A stretch of 64,000 nucleotides of DNA, taken from assembly GCA_050290265.1 (NCBI GenBank), contig JBNKHI010000003.1, positions 62,001 to 126,000 on the forward strand. Reading direction: 5' to 3'. This document shows positions 44,043 through 53,332 of this stretch, one piece after another. The DNA is from JBNKFV01 sp050290265. GTDB taxonomy: Bacteria; Pseudomonadota; Gammaproteobacteria; Pseudomonadales; Cellvibrionaceae. Within the stretch, counting starts at the first letter, position 1, and every line of letters starts with the position of its first letter. The notes beneath the pieces are model-generated. The model was not told the origin of the DNA. It saw only the letters and a program-made list of their open reading frames with translations, and did no database searches. Position numbers and translations under genes: made by a program.

Positions 44043-46727
44043 TTACTGTATGCCACGTTGTTTTTGACGCCTATCATAGCCGTTAATGCTGTCCGACAAT
44101 ATGCTATCAACGGATTTTCCTGTGCCGCCCAAGCCGCGGAACTGAATTTCAAAGAAAATACCGCGGTTATGCTTAAGGTCTAAATCATCAACGATGTCGG
44201 CATAGTCATTATCCAACCAGCGTCGCCCCATTAAGCGGATGCGATAGCAGCAGCTGTTGTATTCGAGTCCAACCAGTGTCTCCAGTTCCCGCTTGTTGGT
44301 CACATCATGGAAGCCGCGGGCAATAAAGTTCCAACTGTTGCCTAATGGCCAAATAAAGGACAGGTCGGCTTGTTCTACATCCTTGCTGATCAGGTTCCCG
44401 TTGCTGTCCAGGGCGCTGTTCTTGCGGGTGTAGTAATACCCCAGATTGACGAGTCGATCTTTATCATCAAGGTAGTTTAAGGCCAACGTGCCTCGGGTTA
44501 ATTTGTCGCTGTCTTGATCAAATAGCAGATCCCCGGATAAGCGCAGTGAATCATTGAGCTGACCGCTAACCTGCGCTGCCAGTTCAGAGTGAGGCTGGTC
44601 TTCAATTTCACCGGTGAGACTGACGAGTCTGTCTTTGGCGTAGTAAATCTGTCCAAGACTTAAGCGCAGGCGCTCAATACCGCTGGCTTGCTCAATCCAA
44701 CGCGAAGTCAGCCCCACAGCAACTTGATTGGCGTCATCAATACGATCTCCACCAGAAAATCGGCTCGTGCGGAAGAGTTGGCTATAGGTAAATGTAGTTT
44801 CAGTGCTATCAAAGTCTATGTCCTGCCCATCGCTGGTGAGATTGATGAAGGCTGACTGGTCTTCATAGTCACTGTAAAAATAGAAAATGCGAGGCTCAAA
44901 AGTATGCAGATAGGCGGAACTACCAATATTAGTATCGCGTTCAAAAAATAGCCCTAAATCGAGGCTGCCCTGTGCAACATTGATATTTGGGCTTTCATCT
45001 ACACCGGCGACAAGGTTCTCACTGTCCAACTGATAAGCAAGAGACTTTACATAGACTGCGGGCTTTATAAAGCCCCATTGCCACTGGTTATCCCAATTTA
45101 ATTCATAATCCAGGCGTGTACGCTGGCCGGTGATAATCTGCTTGCCTTTGTTCGTTAGTTCGTTTGCTTTATCAAATAATGTCCACTGGTTTTGCAATAT
45201 CAAGTTCCAGTTATTCCAGTTATAAGCGCCACTGGCTTCTACTTGAGGCTGCAGTCGGTAGGGTTGTTCACGATCTTCGCGCAAGGTTTGAAAATGGCTG
45301 ACTTTACTGCTAACTCGCCAATGTTCAAATTGATAGCCAACTTCACCGGTACTTTCCAGGTCTGTTTGGCTATTGATGTTCAGACTTGAGCTGTTTAAGT
45401 CTTGAAAATAATCGATGTCACTGACTTTTGTGAGGTCAACGCGCGTGAACCAGCGCTGGCCGATTCCCCCGTCATGTTCAATATTCAGAGCCCAGCGGTC
45501 TTCGCCACGAAATGGTGCTGCCTCAGCCTCAGTGATGGTTCCTGCGGCCAGTAAAGCTTTGCGGTTGTCGTTTAATTCGCTGTCATCGTTACCTAAAAAA
45601 GCCATGCCTACCGTGGTATAGGTCAGTTGGCTCAAGTATCGCAGCTCAGTTTCGAGCATAGTTCCACGGCCGCTGATGAAGCGTGGTGCTATTGTCGCGT
45701 CGTAATTTGGGGCCAGGTTCAAATAGTAGGGCACGCTGAGGTCAATGCCATCAGTGTCGCTGGTCCCTATATAGGGGTATAGCAATCCCGTTTTGCGCTG
45801 GTCGTTTAACGGAAAGCTTAAATATGGGAAGTAGAGTGTTGGGATGTTGCCAACCTTTAAAACCACATGCTTGGCGGTGCCAGTTTGGGTGTTGGGGTCC
45901 AAGGTGATCTCGCTGCTGTGCAGTACCCAGCTTTCGGCATCAGGCGCGCAGCTGGTGTAGTCGGCATCCTGCAGGCGTAATATTTTATTGCTCAACCTTT
46001 CGATGGTTTCTGCGCGGCCATGAATTTGCGCCTCATGCATAACGTAGCGAGTTTGGTCGATTGCAGCGGTATCTTGTTCCAGGTCCAAATGGGCTTTGTC
46101 ACCACTGATAAGCAGACCTGGCTCGCGTAAGCGAATATTGCCTTCCAGGTCTACCTGTTGAGCATTTTGGTCAGTGATGACGCGGTCGGCTTGTAATTGC
46201 CGGTTTCCTTGTAAAACGATGACATTGCCATCCATAGTGGCAATGGTCTGATCTTTCCATTCTGATCGATCTGCGGTTGCCCGCATGGGCGCAACGGTTG
46301 GTTCGAGGTTAGCTTCTTTGTCTTTGCGTTTGGGTTCGATGAAAGCGCCACAACAATTGGGCACGATCAAGGCTTTTTGCTCAGCCGTCATCGCTGTATC
46401 CGGCACCCAGTCTAGATAACCGCTGTCTGTAGTCGATGCCTGTCCGGTTGCGGGTCGATTGCGTACTTTCTCGACACAGTTCCAATCATCGCCCGCTGCC
46501 GTTGGTGTGCAGCGCCAGGACTCGGCGCTCAACGCAGGAGCGCTATGAAGTGTTGGTGCCAACGCCAACGCCAACGGTGGTAGTGCCAGTAACCAGCTTT
46601 TAGGGAGGGCTGCTATCAGCGGTTTTAGGGTGTGACCCTGAGGACGTTGAGTCGTTGTGTTAGCAATAGGCGTGCTGGTGGTCAGCGCGAGGGTCCTCTT
46701 TGGCATAGTGCGATCCGTAATCTTCAA
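44043..46727 (-). CDS. lptD: LPS-assembly outer-membrane protein LptD
   Basis: Outer-membrane barrel that inserts lipopolysaccharide into the cell surface with LptE. It has 894 residues, longer than E. coli LptD (784). A long Thr/Pro-rich N region precedes a hydrophobic signal segment (about residues 40-70). The OstA/jellyroll domain (about 150-290) and the barrel (about 320-860) follow. A cysteine pair in NSCCYRIRLMGRRW and earlier cysteines (CAPDAESW, NCCG) fit the essential interdomain disulfides. First gene of the surA-pdxA-ksgA-apaGH run. Confidence 0.96.
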   Translation of the reverse strand: MKITDRTMPKRTLALTTSTPIANTTTQRPQGHTLKPLIAALPKSWLLALPPLALALAPTLHSAPALSAESWRCTPTAAGDDWNCVEKVRNRPATGQASTTDSGYLDWVPDTAMTAEQKALIVPNCCGAFIEPKRKDKEANLEPTVAPMRATADRSEWKDQTIATMDGNVIVLQGNRQLQADRVITDQNAQQVDLEGNIRLREPGLLISGDKAHLDLEQDTAAIDQTRYVMHEAQIHGRAETIERLSNKILRLQDADYTSCAPDAESWVLHSSEITLDPNTQTGTAKHVVLKVGNIPTLYFPYLSFPLNDQRKTGLLYPYIGTSDTDGIDLSVPYYLNLAPNYDATIAPRFISGRGTMLETELRYLSQLTYTTVGMAFLGNDDSELNDNRKALLAAGTITEAEAAPFRGEDRWALNIEHDGGIGQRWFTRVDLTKVSDIDYFQDLNSSSLNINSQTDLESTGEVGYQFEHWRVSSKVSHFQTLREDREQPYRLQPQVEASGAYNWNNWNLILQNQWTLFDKANELTNKGKQIITGQRTRLDYELNWDNQWQWGFIKPAVYVKSLAYQLDSENLVAGVDESPNINVAQGSLDLGLFFERDTNIGSSAYLHTFEPRIFYFYSDYEDQSAFINLTSDGQDIDFDSTETTFTYSQLFRTSRFSGGDRIDDANQVAVGLTSRWIEQASGIERLRLSLGQIYYAKDRLVSLTGEIEDQPHSELAAQVSGQLNDSLRLSGDLLFDQDSDKLTRGTLALNYLDDKDRLVNLGYYYTRKNSALDSNGNLISKDVEQADLSFIWPLGNSWNFIARGFHDVTNKRELETLVGLEYNSCCYRIRLMGRRWLDNDYADIVDDLDLKHNRGIFFEIQFRGLGGTGKSVDSILSDSINGYDRRQKQRGIQ

Positions 46728-46898
46728 GGCGAAAGCATTTTAGTTATCGCAATCGGACTTGCCTGGTTGGCGTGTTCCGGTGCTTTGGCAAAATTAGCGC
46801 CCGATTCTACGTCATTCACGACAGCCTTTGAACGTTTGTTCGTAATTTAATGCGTTGAAACAGGAATGAGTCATCCTTCGTTCTGCCAGTTGGGCTTA

Positions 46899-48179
46899 TC
46901 AAGGTTTGTTGATTTTGCTATTGGGTAGTTCCATACCGCGCATGTAGCGTTGCAGGAAACCGCGAATGCGGCGGAGCAAAAGATCATTGTTTGAAGAATC
47001 GTCGATTTTGTTTACCGCATTTGATTCTGGTAGCTGTATTTGTTGGTAAACGCGATATTTTTTGCGCTGAGCATGATAACGACGTCTTTTTGTGTCAGTT
47101 GCATCGCGTATATCCGTACCAAAATACAGGTCCATTACCGGCATGGACGGGTCATTTAATGTTTCTGGTAGAGAAGGTTTGGGTCCGTTTGAGGCTGCGT
47201 TGGGCAGCTGGTTGCGTGCATTAAGCAAAATCAGCGTCTGGAAGGGCTTCTCCCTGGTATCGGTCTTTTGTTTTGGGTCGGGGGTGAGCTGCTGTATGAA
47301 ATAAGCGGCGCGAGCGCCATTCACGCCGCTGCCAATCATGGCCAGGTTAAACTGTCCCTGATCATGCAGGTAATTAAGTGCGGCCTGCAGGCGTTGCTGG
47401 GCTTCAACCTCCGGGTTAATGGTGGCTGTCACTTTTTTTTCCGGTGGCATGCTGTCGGGACTGTCTGGTAAAGCGGTTGGTGATGGCGTTGCTGGGGCCG
47501 CGTCATTTTTGGGTTTGTCATCTTTCTCAGCGGCCTCTTTCTCTGCGCTCCCTTTCTCGGCTTCTTGTGCGTTGGTCTCAGGCTCGATGATGGGACGCTC
47601 GGGCACACGGGGTAAAGCTGGGTCTGGTAATGCAATTGTGAGTGTTGCCCAGCCCCACTCAGGCAGATTTAGGCGCAGGTATTGTGCGCTTTGACGCCAA
47701 TTCAGGTGTTCTCCTTCGGCGTGTAAAATGAGGACTGCACCTTGTGGGTCGCCAGTTCTGGCACGCTCATAGAGCGCCAGAAATTTGCCGTTGACGGTGG
47801 TCAACCACTTGGTGTCATCAGCCTCAGCTTGTTTGGCAATTTGCTGCATGTCGCGCAAACTGGTGTCGACTGGCGGCTCTGGTTGAGTTGTGGTGGTTTT
47901 GCCGCTGGTCGTGTTCTCAGTTTGTTGCGCTTGAGGTTGAGCTTGAACTAAATCTGGAACAGCAAGGGCGAGCAGTAGGCATGCAGCAATAACGCTTGGC
48001 AACTTAGGGAAGAACCTTAGAGAGGCAAGTGAATGAGTCTGAATTGATAACCTGAGTAAATATTGCAACCCACTACTTGGGCTGTAGTCATCCTTTAACG
48101 TACAATGCGGTACCTGCAAGACCGTCGTAATTTCGTCGCTTCGATGGCAAAAAGTGTTTGCTGTATCTGGTTTTCGCAC
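46899..48179 (-). CDS. DUF3530 family exported protein (alpha/beta-hydrolase-like)
   Basis: Uncharacterised family with an alpha/beta-hydrolase-like core. The frame is 426 residues and contains PQGAVLILHAEGEHLNWRQS, LNLPEWGWATLTIALPDP and GVNGARAAYFIQQL, the DUF3530 core. A charged low-complexity Glu/Lys/Ala/Pro linker (about residues 200-255) interrupts it. The start is uncertain: the first 40 residues are not signal-like, while a hydrophobic segment ending VPDLVQAQ fits a signal peptide. TTG codons upstream of it, such as one giving MQYLLRLS, are plausible starts. It is divergent from rpe and shares the upstream region. Confidence 0.8.
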   Translation of the reverse strand: MRKPDTANTFCHRSDEITTVLQVPHCTLKDDYSPSSGLQYLLRLSIQTHSLASLRFFPKLPSVIAACLLLALAVPDLVQAQPQAQQTENTTSGKTTTTQPEPPVDTSLRDMQQIAKQAEADDTKWLTTVNGKFLALYERARTGDPQGAVLILHAEGEHLNWRQSAQYLRLNLPEWGWATLTIALPDPALPRVPERPIIEPETNAQEAEKGSAEKEAAEKDDKPKNDAAPATPSPTALPDSPDSMPPEKKVTATINPEVEAQQRLQAALNYLHDQGQFNLAMIGSGVNGARAAYFIQQLTPDPKQKTDTREKPFQTLILLNARNQLPNAASNGPKPSLPETLNDPSMPVMDLYFGTDIRDATDTKRRRYHAQRKKYRVYQQIQLPESNAVNKIDDSSNNDLLLRRIRGFLQRYMRGMELPNSKINKP

Positions 48180-48235
48180 GTCGTTGGCCTGCCTCTACTT
48201 TTTTCTGTTCATTCAACCTGCTGGTAAGGTTTTTT

Positions 48236-48913
48236 ATGCAAGAATTTAAAATAGCACCGTCTATATTATCCGCCGATTTTGCGCGTCTCGGTGAAGAAGT
48301 TGAAAATGTCCTTAAGGCTGGTGCCGATATCGTGCATTTTGACGTAATGGATAACCATTATGTTCCCAATCTGACTATCGGACCCATGGTATGCACCGCG
48401 TTGCGTAAATTTGGTATCGACGCGCCTATCGATGTGCATTTGATGGTAGAACCCGTTGATAGTTTGATAGAGCAGTTTATTGATGCGGGTGCTACTTATA
48501 TCACTTTTCATCCAGAAGCCTCTAAGCATATCGACCGTTCTTTGCAAATCATTAAAAATGCGGGCTGTAAGGCTGGTCTGGTACTGAATCCGGCTACACC
48601 GGTGGATGTTGTAAAGCATGTGCTAGCGCAATTGGATATGTTGCTGTTAATGTCGGTAAACCCTGGGTTTGGTGGGCAGAAATTTATTCCCTATACCCTG
48701 GATAAATTACGTGAAGCGCGGGCTGCTATCGATGCACAGGGTTTGACAACACGGTTGGAAATCGATGGCGGTGTGACGGTCGCTAATATTCGCGAAATCG
48801 CGGCTGCCGGTGCGGATACGTTTGTTGCGGGTTCTGCTATTTTTAATCAACCCAATTATGCCGAAGTGATAGCAGCTATGCGTGCTGAGTTGGCGCTCGC
48901 TGGTGGCAACTAA
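48236..48913 (+). CDS. rpe: Ribulose-phosphate 3-epimerase Rpe
   Basis: Interconverts ribulose 5-phosphate and xylulose 5-phosphate in the pentose phosphate pathway. ATG 48236 has an AAGG site and gives 225 residues (E. coli 225). TIM-barrel motifs: IAPSILSADFARLGEEV, HFDVMDNHYVPNLTIGP (metal His and Asp), DVHLMVEP, MSVNPGFGGQKFIP and LEIDGGV. Followed 17 bases later by gph. Confidence 0.98.
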   Translation: MQEFKIAPSILSADFARLGEEVENVLKAGADIVHFDVMDNHYVPNLTIGPMVCTALRKFGIDAPIDVHLMVEPVDSLIEQFIDAGATYITFHPEASKHIDRSLQIIKNAGCKAGLVLNPATPVDVVKHVLAQLDMLLLMSVNPGFGGQKFIPYTLDKLREARAAIDAQGLTTRLEIDGGVTVANIREIAAAGADTFVAGSAIFNQPNYAEVIAAMRAELALAGGN

Positions 48914-48930
48914 AACAGGAGTTTTGTTGT

Positions 48931-49608
48931 ATGTTGCTGCCAAACGGCAAATTGCCACAGCTGGTTATGTTCGACCTAGATGGAACGCTCATAGATAGTG
49001 TTCCGGACTTGGCGGATGCCATCGATAAAATGCTGGTGCAGCTGGACCGCCTGCCGGTTGGCGAGGAGCGCGTGCGTGCGTGGGTAGGCAATGGACAATG
49101 GGCGCTGGTCGAGCAAGCGCTGGATTATGCTGCCCCGGACAGCGTTCCCTGGCCTCCAGTTGCACTGGCTGATGCAGTGCCGTTGTTTCGTCATCATTAT
49201 GCTAACTGTCATGAAAAAACCAAGGTGTACCCAGGTGTAGTCCCATTTTTAAGCTGGCTGCATCAATCGGGTGTCAAGATGGCTGTGGTGACCAACAAGC
49301 CCATAGATTTTGTGCCCGCCATTTTATCGCGGTTGGGTCTTCAGAAATTCTTTACCGAGGTAATTGGGGGTGAGTGTTTGGCTGAGAAAAAACCTCACCC
49401 TTTGCCGCTGCTGGATTGCTTGGGTCGTTTCGGCCTAAAACCTGACGCAGCATTGATGGTCGGTGATTCGGCTAATGACTTGATCGCTGCGCAGCGAGCC
49501 GGTGTGGCCAGCGTTGCTGTAAGTTATGGTTATGCCCACAGTGTCGATTTAAGTGTCTATACTCCTTTAATAGTTGTTGATTCTTTGACTAGGTTAGTCG
49601 TGGAGTAA
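48931..49608 (+). CDS. gph: Phosphoglycolate phosphatase Gph
   Basis: HAD-superfamily enzyme that removes 2-phosphoglycolate formed during DNA repair. It has 225 residues. HAD motifs: MFDLDGTLIDSVPDL (nucleophile Asp), VVTNKP (motif II), the lysine in KKPHPLP and GDSANDLIAA (motif IV). In E. coli and pseudomonads gph also follows rpe; elsewhere trpE is next, whereas here it is about 10 kb downstream. Confidence 0.97.
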   Translation: MLLPNGKLPQLVMFDLDGTLIDSVPDLADAIDKMLVQLDRLPVGEERVRAWVGNGQWALVEQALDYAAPDSVPWPPVALADAVPLFRHHYANCHEKTKVYPGVVPFLSWLHQSGVKMAVVTNKPIDFVPAILSRLGLQKFFTEVIGGECLAEKKPHPLPLLDCLGRFGLKPDAALMVGDSANDLIAAQRAGVASVAVSYGYAHSVDLSVYTPLIVVDSLTRLVVE

Positions 49609-49726
49609 ACCCTTTGACTATGGTTGCTTCACGGTTTGGGTGATACAGAGTTATATCTGGATGAACATCAGTCATGAATGGTCGTTTTCCGGGGAAACCA
49701 GCTAAGGATAGATTAGGGCAGGGTCA

Positions 49727-51919
49727 ATGAAAGTTACACGATTGTTCGGTTTGCCCTTGCTGATATTGTTGTTGGGGCTTCTCTCTTCCTTTGTTTATAT
49801 CAATAGTGAAATTCGCTATTACCTTCAACAGGCTCGTCTTGATATTTATGAGGCGACGTTGAGTCGTGTTGTGCGTCTGGAAAGTCTGATTAATGCCAAT
49901 TTGGTTGTGGCGCGCGGTGTGCGTGCGGAGGTGCTGTTACACTCTGGTCTAGATGCTAAAGAGCTTGATCGTATTGCTGAACAGCTGTTGATAAAAGAGT
50001 TGCAAATTCGTCATATCGCTTTAGCTCCGGATTTGGTAGTGAGCTATGTTTATCCGCGCGAAGGCAATGAGTCCGCGATTGGTTTGGATTACCGAGATAA
50101 TCCCGAGCAGCGCGACGCAGTGATGCAGGCACTAAAAACAAAAAAAATACTGCTAGCGGGTCCTTTGAATTTGGTACAGGGGGGCGAACCGGCCCTTATC
50201 GCGCGGGTTCCCGTGTATTTAGACGATAAACAGGATAAGCCCTGGGGTGTTATTGCTGTCGTTATCAAGTTTGACGAATTGATTCATGACGCAGGCATAG
50301 ATTCTCTCGCAGAAACGCATCAGGTTGCTATCCGCAGAATGCCTGTAGAAAATTTTCCAGGGCACCCCGTCTACGGGGATCAATCGGTGTTTGATAAAGA
50401 CGCCATTGTGATGGAAATTCCCTTGCCCTCGGGCTCATGGGAGGTTGCCATTATGCCTTCGCAAGGCTGGCAAGTTCCACAATTCTTGATAATACGCCTA
50501 TCTTTGTTGGGGCTTGTGCTTAGTGCACTTGTTGCATGGGTTGTTTACTTACAGTTGCGTAGTCGTGAAATCAGTCGGCAGCATCTCACTGATCTTAATC
50601 AGCAGGCGAATCACGACTATCTCACAGGGTTACCCAATCGCTTGCAATTGACGCGATATCTAAAGCGAATTACGCATCATGAGGACAGAGAACAGGAGCC
50701 CTTTTGCGTTGTTTTTATTGATCTTGATAACTTTAAAGACATCAACGATAGCCTCGGACACAACCTTGGTGATGAACTGTTGGTAAGAGTGGCTGGGCGT
50801 TTAGAGGGCGTGTTGCGGCCTGCTGATTTTCTGGCTCGGCTGGGGGGGGATGAATTTGTCGTTGTGCTGACGGGTATGTGTGATCCTGCGCAGTGCGAAC
50901 TCTGGGCGAATAAACTTATTTTGGACTTGTCGCGGTTTTTTCGTATCGGCCACCATGACTTGAGCGTGACGGCCAGTGTCGGGCTGGCTTTTTTTCCTCA
51001 AGACGGGGTGGATGCCACAACCTTGTTGCAACATGCAGATAGAGCCATGTATGCGGCGAAAGAAACCGGTAAAAATACCTTTCACTTTTTTAACTTGTCA
51101 ATGCGCTTGCAGGCAGACAAGCATGTGCAAATGTACCACGACATGATCGCTGCGTTGGAACGGAATCAGTTTGATGTGTTTTATCAGCCTATCATGGAAC
51201 TGTCTTCGGGCCAGTATCCTCGTTGCGAAGCACTATTGCGTTGGCAGCATCCAGATAAAGGCTGGATATCACCCATGGAGTTTATTCCTATCGCCGAAAA
51301 AACCGGGTTTATTCGTCAGTTGGGTATCTGGGTGTTGCACCGGGTCTGCCGCGATATGGTAAAACTAAAAGCGCTTGGCATTGAGGTGAATGTCGCCGTC
51401 AATCGGAGTACCAATGAGTTCCGTGACGATGCGACTGTGCGCCAGTGGTTGCCTATTGTTCGCAGCTACAATCTTGTGCCTGAAAACTTCACATTGGAGA
51501 TTACCGAATCTCTACTGATGACTGAAGATAATCACCATTTGGATAAAGTGCGTTTGGTAAAGTCATCGGGATTTAAGTTGGCGATTGATGATTTTGGTAC
51601 TGGGTACTCAGGAATTAATTACTTGCGTCAGTATCCGGTAGATATCGTAAAAATTGACAAAAGTTTTGTTGCCAACCTAATGGACTCAGAACAGGATCGA
51701 ACGCTCTTTCAAGTGTTGGTGAAAATGGCTAAAGCTTTGGACCTTGAGTTAGTGGTTGAGGGTGTTGAATATCAAGAACAGTTGTCCTTAATCACGGAGA
51801 AACTGTGTGAATATGGTCAAGGTTTTTTTATGGCTCGGCCAATGCCATTTAATAGCTATGTGGATTTCCTGCAGTCGCAAGCAGCTCAGTTGGCGGTGGA
51901 TAAATCCAGTTCATGTTGA
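49727..51919 (+). CDS. Membrane GGDEF-EAL protein (c-di-GMP turnover)
   Basis: Predicted bifunctional or sensory c-di-GMP enzyme of 730 residues. An N-terminal helix (about 7-28) and a second helix (about 255-277) flank a periplasmic sensor region. GGDEF follows (about 295-460; LGGDEFVVVL intact, so diguanylate cyclase activity is possible). EAL follows (about 475-715) with CEALLRW, NRSTNEF, EITESLL, DDFGTGYSG, KIDKSFV and EGVE, so phosphodiesterase activity is also possible. No adjacent two-component partner. Sits between gph and the DUF2817 gene. Net activity cannot be predicted from sequence. Confidence 0.95.
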   Translation: MKVTRLFGLPLLILLLGLLSSFVYINSEIRYYLQQARLDIYEATLSRVVRLESLINANLVVARGVRAEVLLHSGLDAKELDRIAEQLLIKELQIRHIALAPDLVVSYVYPREGNESAIGLDYRDNPEQRDAVMQALKTKKILLAGPLNLVQGGEPALIARVPVYLDDKQDKPWGVIAVVIKFDELIHDAGIDSLAETHQVAIRRMPVENFPGHPVYGDQSVFDKDAIVMEIPLPSGSWEVAIMPSQGWQVPQFLIIRLSLLGLVLSALVAWVVYLQLRSREISRQHLTDLNQQANHDYLTGLPNRLQLTRYLKRITHHEDREQEPFCVVFIDLDNFKDINDSLGHNLGDELLVRVAGRLEGVLRPADFLARLGGDEFVVVLTGMCDPAQCELWANKLILDLSRFFRIGHHDLSVTASVGLAFFPQDGVDATTLLQHADRAMYAAKETGKNTFHFFNLSMRLQADKHVQMYHDMIAALERNQFDVFYQPIMELSSGQYPRCEALLRWQHPDKGWISPMEFIPIAEKTGFIRQLGIWVLHRVCRDMVKLKALGIEVNVAVNRSTNEFRDDATVRQWLPIVRSYNLVPENFTLEITESLLMTEDNHHLDKVRLVKSSGFKLAIDDFGTGYSGINYLRQYPVDIVKIDKSFVANLMDSEQDRTLFQVLVKMAKALDLELVVEGVEYQEQLSLITEKLCEYGQGFFMARPMPFNSYVDFLQSQAAQLAVDKSSSC

Positions 51920-52144
51920 TGTCTCGAGGGCGGACATTGATTGCTAAAGTGGATATTTTGTAAGGACTGCAAATCCTCGCTCTTAGTCTCCGCCTTGAAA
52001 AAGCATTTTTTGCGATAAAGCAGTGTAAATTGTACAGAAGAAATTATATGTTTTGGGTGTAGTTTCTCTAGGTGGTTTTTATTATTCCGCATACACTGTG
52101 CGCCTTCATTGACTGCTCTTTTGCATAGGAGTTTGTGGTTATTT

Positions 52145-53266
52145 ATGGCCGCAGATTTTTCAGCCGACAATTGCTCGGTGTTTTTTCCTTCAGATTTTTT
52201 TAGCGCACGGGACATGTTTTTGGCTAAGGCCAAACCTTGGTTGGAACAAGGTGCTGCGCAATTGCTGAACTTCGGTGATGCCCTCGTATGCAATGGTACC
52301 GATAATTGTTTGCCGGCGACCCCGTTGGGGTTGTGGTTGGGTGCACCAGCTGCAGACAACGTGCTCGTGTTGATCAGTGGTACACATGGTGTGGAGGGGT
52401 ATTGTGGCAGCGCGATACAGTGTTTTTTACTGGCGAGCTGGCAACCTGAGAAGCTGCCACCTAATACTGCGGTGCTCATGATTCATGCTTTAAATGCTTG
52501 GGGTATGCAGTGGGCACGGCGTTGCGATGCTGAGGGCATAGATTTAAATAGAAACTTTATCGACTTCACTCAACGCCCGCTTCCTGATGCATGCTACGAA
52601 CGAGTTCAGCAGTGTTATGCGTTGCCGAACATTACGGCACAGCGCGCAGCACTTGCGCAGCTAGCTGCGGATTTGGGGCAATGGAAATATGACCAGGCTG
52701 TCAGCAGCGGACAGTATGTTGATGACTGGGCTCCTTTTTATGGCGGGCAAGGGCCGAGTTCTGCGTGCCGATGGCTTCAGCATCTTGTGGCCAAGACGGA
52801 TTTGTCTGGTCGCCAAATAGTTGTATTGGATTTGCATTCGGGTTTGGGGCCTTGGGGCTACGGTGAGTTAATTTCAGATCATCCAGCCAGGAGCATAGCC
52901 AATAATGTCGCGCGTAATATGTTTCACCAAGCCGTCGCGGTTACCGATGAAGGTGGTTCTTATTCTGTCCCCAAGTTAGGTTTGCTTGATTACTATTGGC
53001 ATAATTTGATTGAGGATAAAGGCTGTTTTCTGACGTTGGAATTCGGTAGTTATGGCACCGCAGCACTGTTTGAAATTATTTTGACAGATCATCAGTTGTG
53101 GCGGGGGATAAGTAGTACGGAGTTTTTGCCCTGCGAATATGCTGAGCATCGTGCCGCCATTATTGAACATTTTTGTCCCTCTGATCGTTTGTGGCGGCAA
53201 AGTGTCTTGTTTCGCGGTTGGCAGGTTTGCGAGCAAGTCTTTCGGTCTTGGCGGGAAGAGGGTTAG
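52145..53266 (+). CDS. DUF2817 family M14-like metallopeptidase
   Basis: Predicted zinc hydrolase of the carboxypeptidase A/succinylglutamate desuccinylase clan. The start is ATG 52145 (MAADFSADN), giving 373 residues; an AGGAG site lies somewhat distant, and an in-frame ATG at 52109 is the alternative. Zinc and catalytic residues can be recognised: SGTHGVEGYCGSA (HxxE), GIDLNRNF, DLHSGLGPWGYGE (His) and LTLEFGSYG (Glu). No signal peptide, so probably cytoplasmic. Substrate unknown. It starts the accessory cluster of peptide-related genes and is 66 bases ahead of the GNAT-C39 gene. Confidence 0.85.
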   Translation: MAADFSADNCSVFFPSDFFSARDMFLAKAKPWLEQGAAQLLNFGDALVCNGTDNCLPATPLGLWLGAPAADNVLVLISGTHGVEGYCGSAIQCFLLASWQPEKLPPNTAVLMIHALNAWGMQWARRCDAEGIDLNRNFIDFTQRPLPDACYERVQQCYALPNITAQRAALAQLAADLGQWKYDQAVSSGQYVDDWAPFYGGQGPSSACRWLQHLVAKTDLSGRQIVVLDLHSGLGPWGYGELISDHPARSIANNVARNMFHQAVAVTDEGGSYSVPKLGLLDYYWHNLIEDKGCFLTLEFGSYGTAALFEIILTDHQLWRGISSTEFLPCEYAEHRAAIIEHFCPSDRLWRQSVLFRGWQVCEQVFRSWREEG

Positions 53267-53332
53267 ATTAACCTTTTCCTGCTTTTGCCAGGTTCTCCAA
53301 TCACTATATCCAGCGTTTACACTGAGAGTGCA

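Noticed and set aside
49609..49726. Possible c-di-GMP riboswitch before the GGDEF-EAL gene
   Set aside because: The 118-base gap has GGGGAAACCAGC-like words but not the conserved GEMM core or its tetraloop-receptor pattern.
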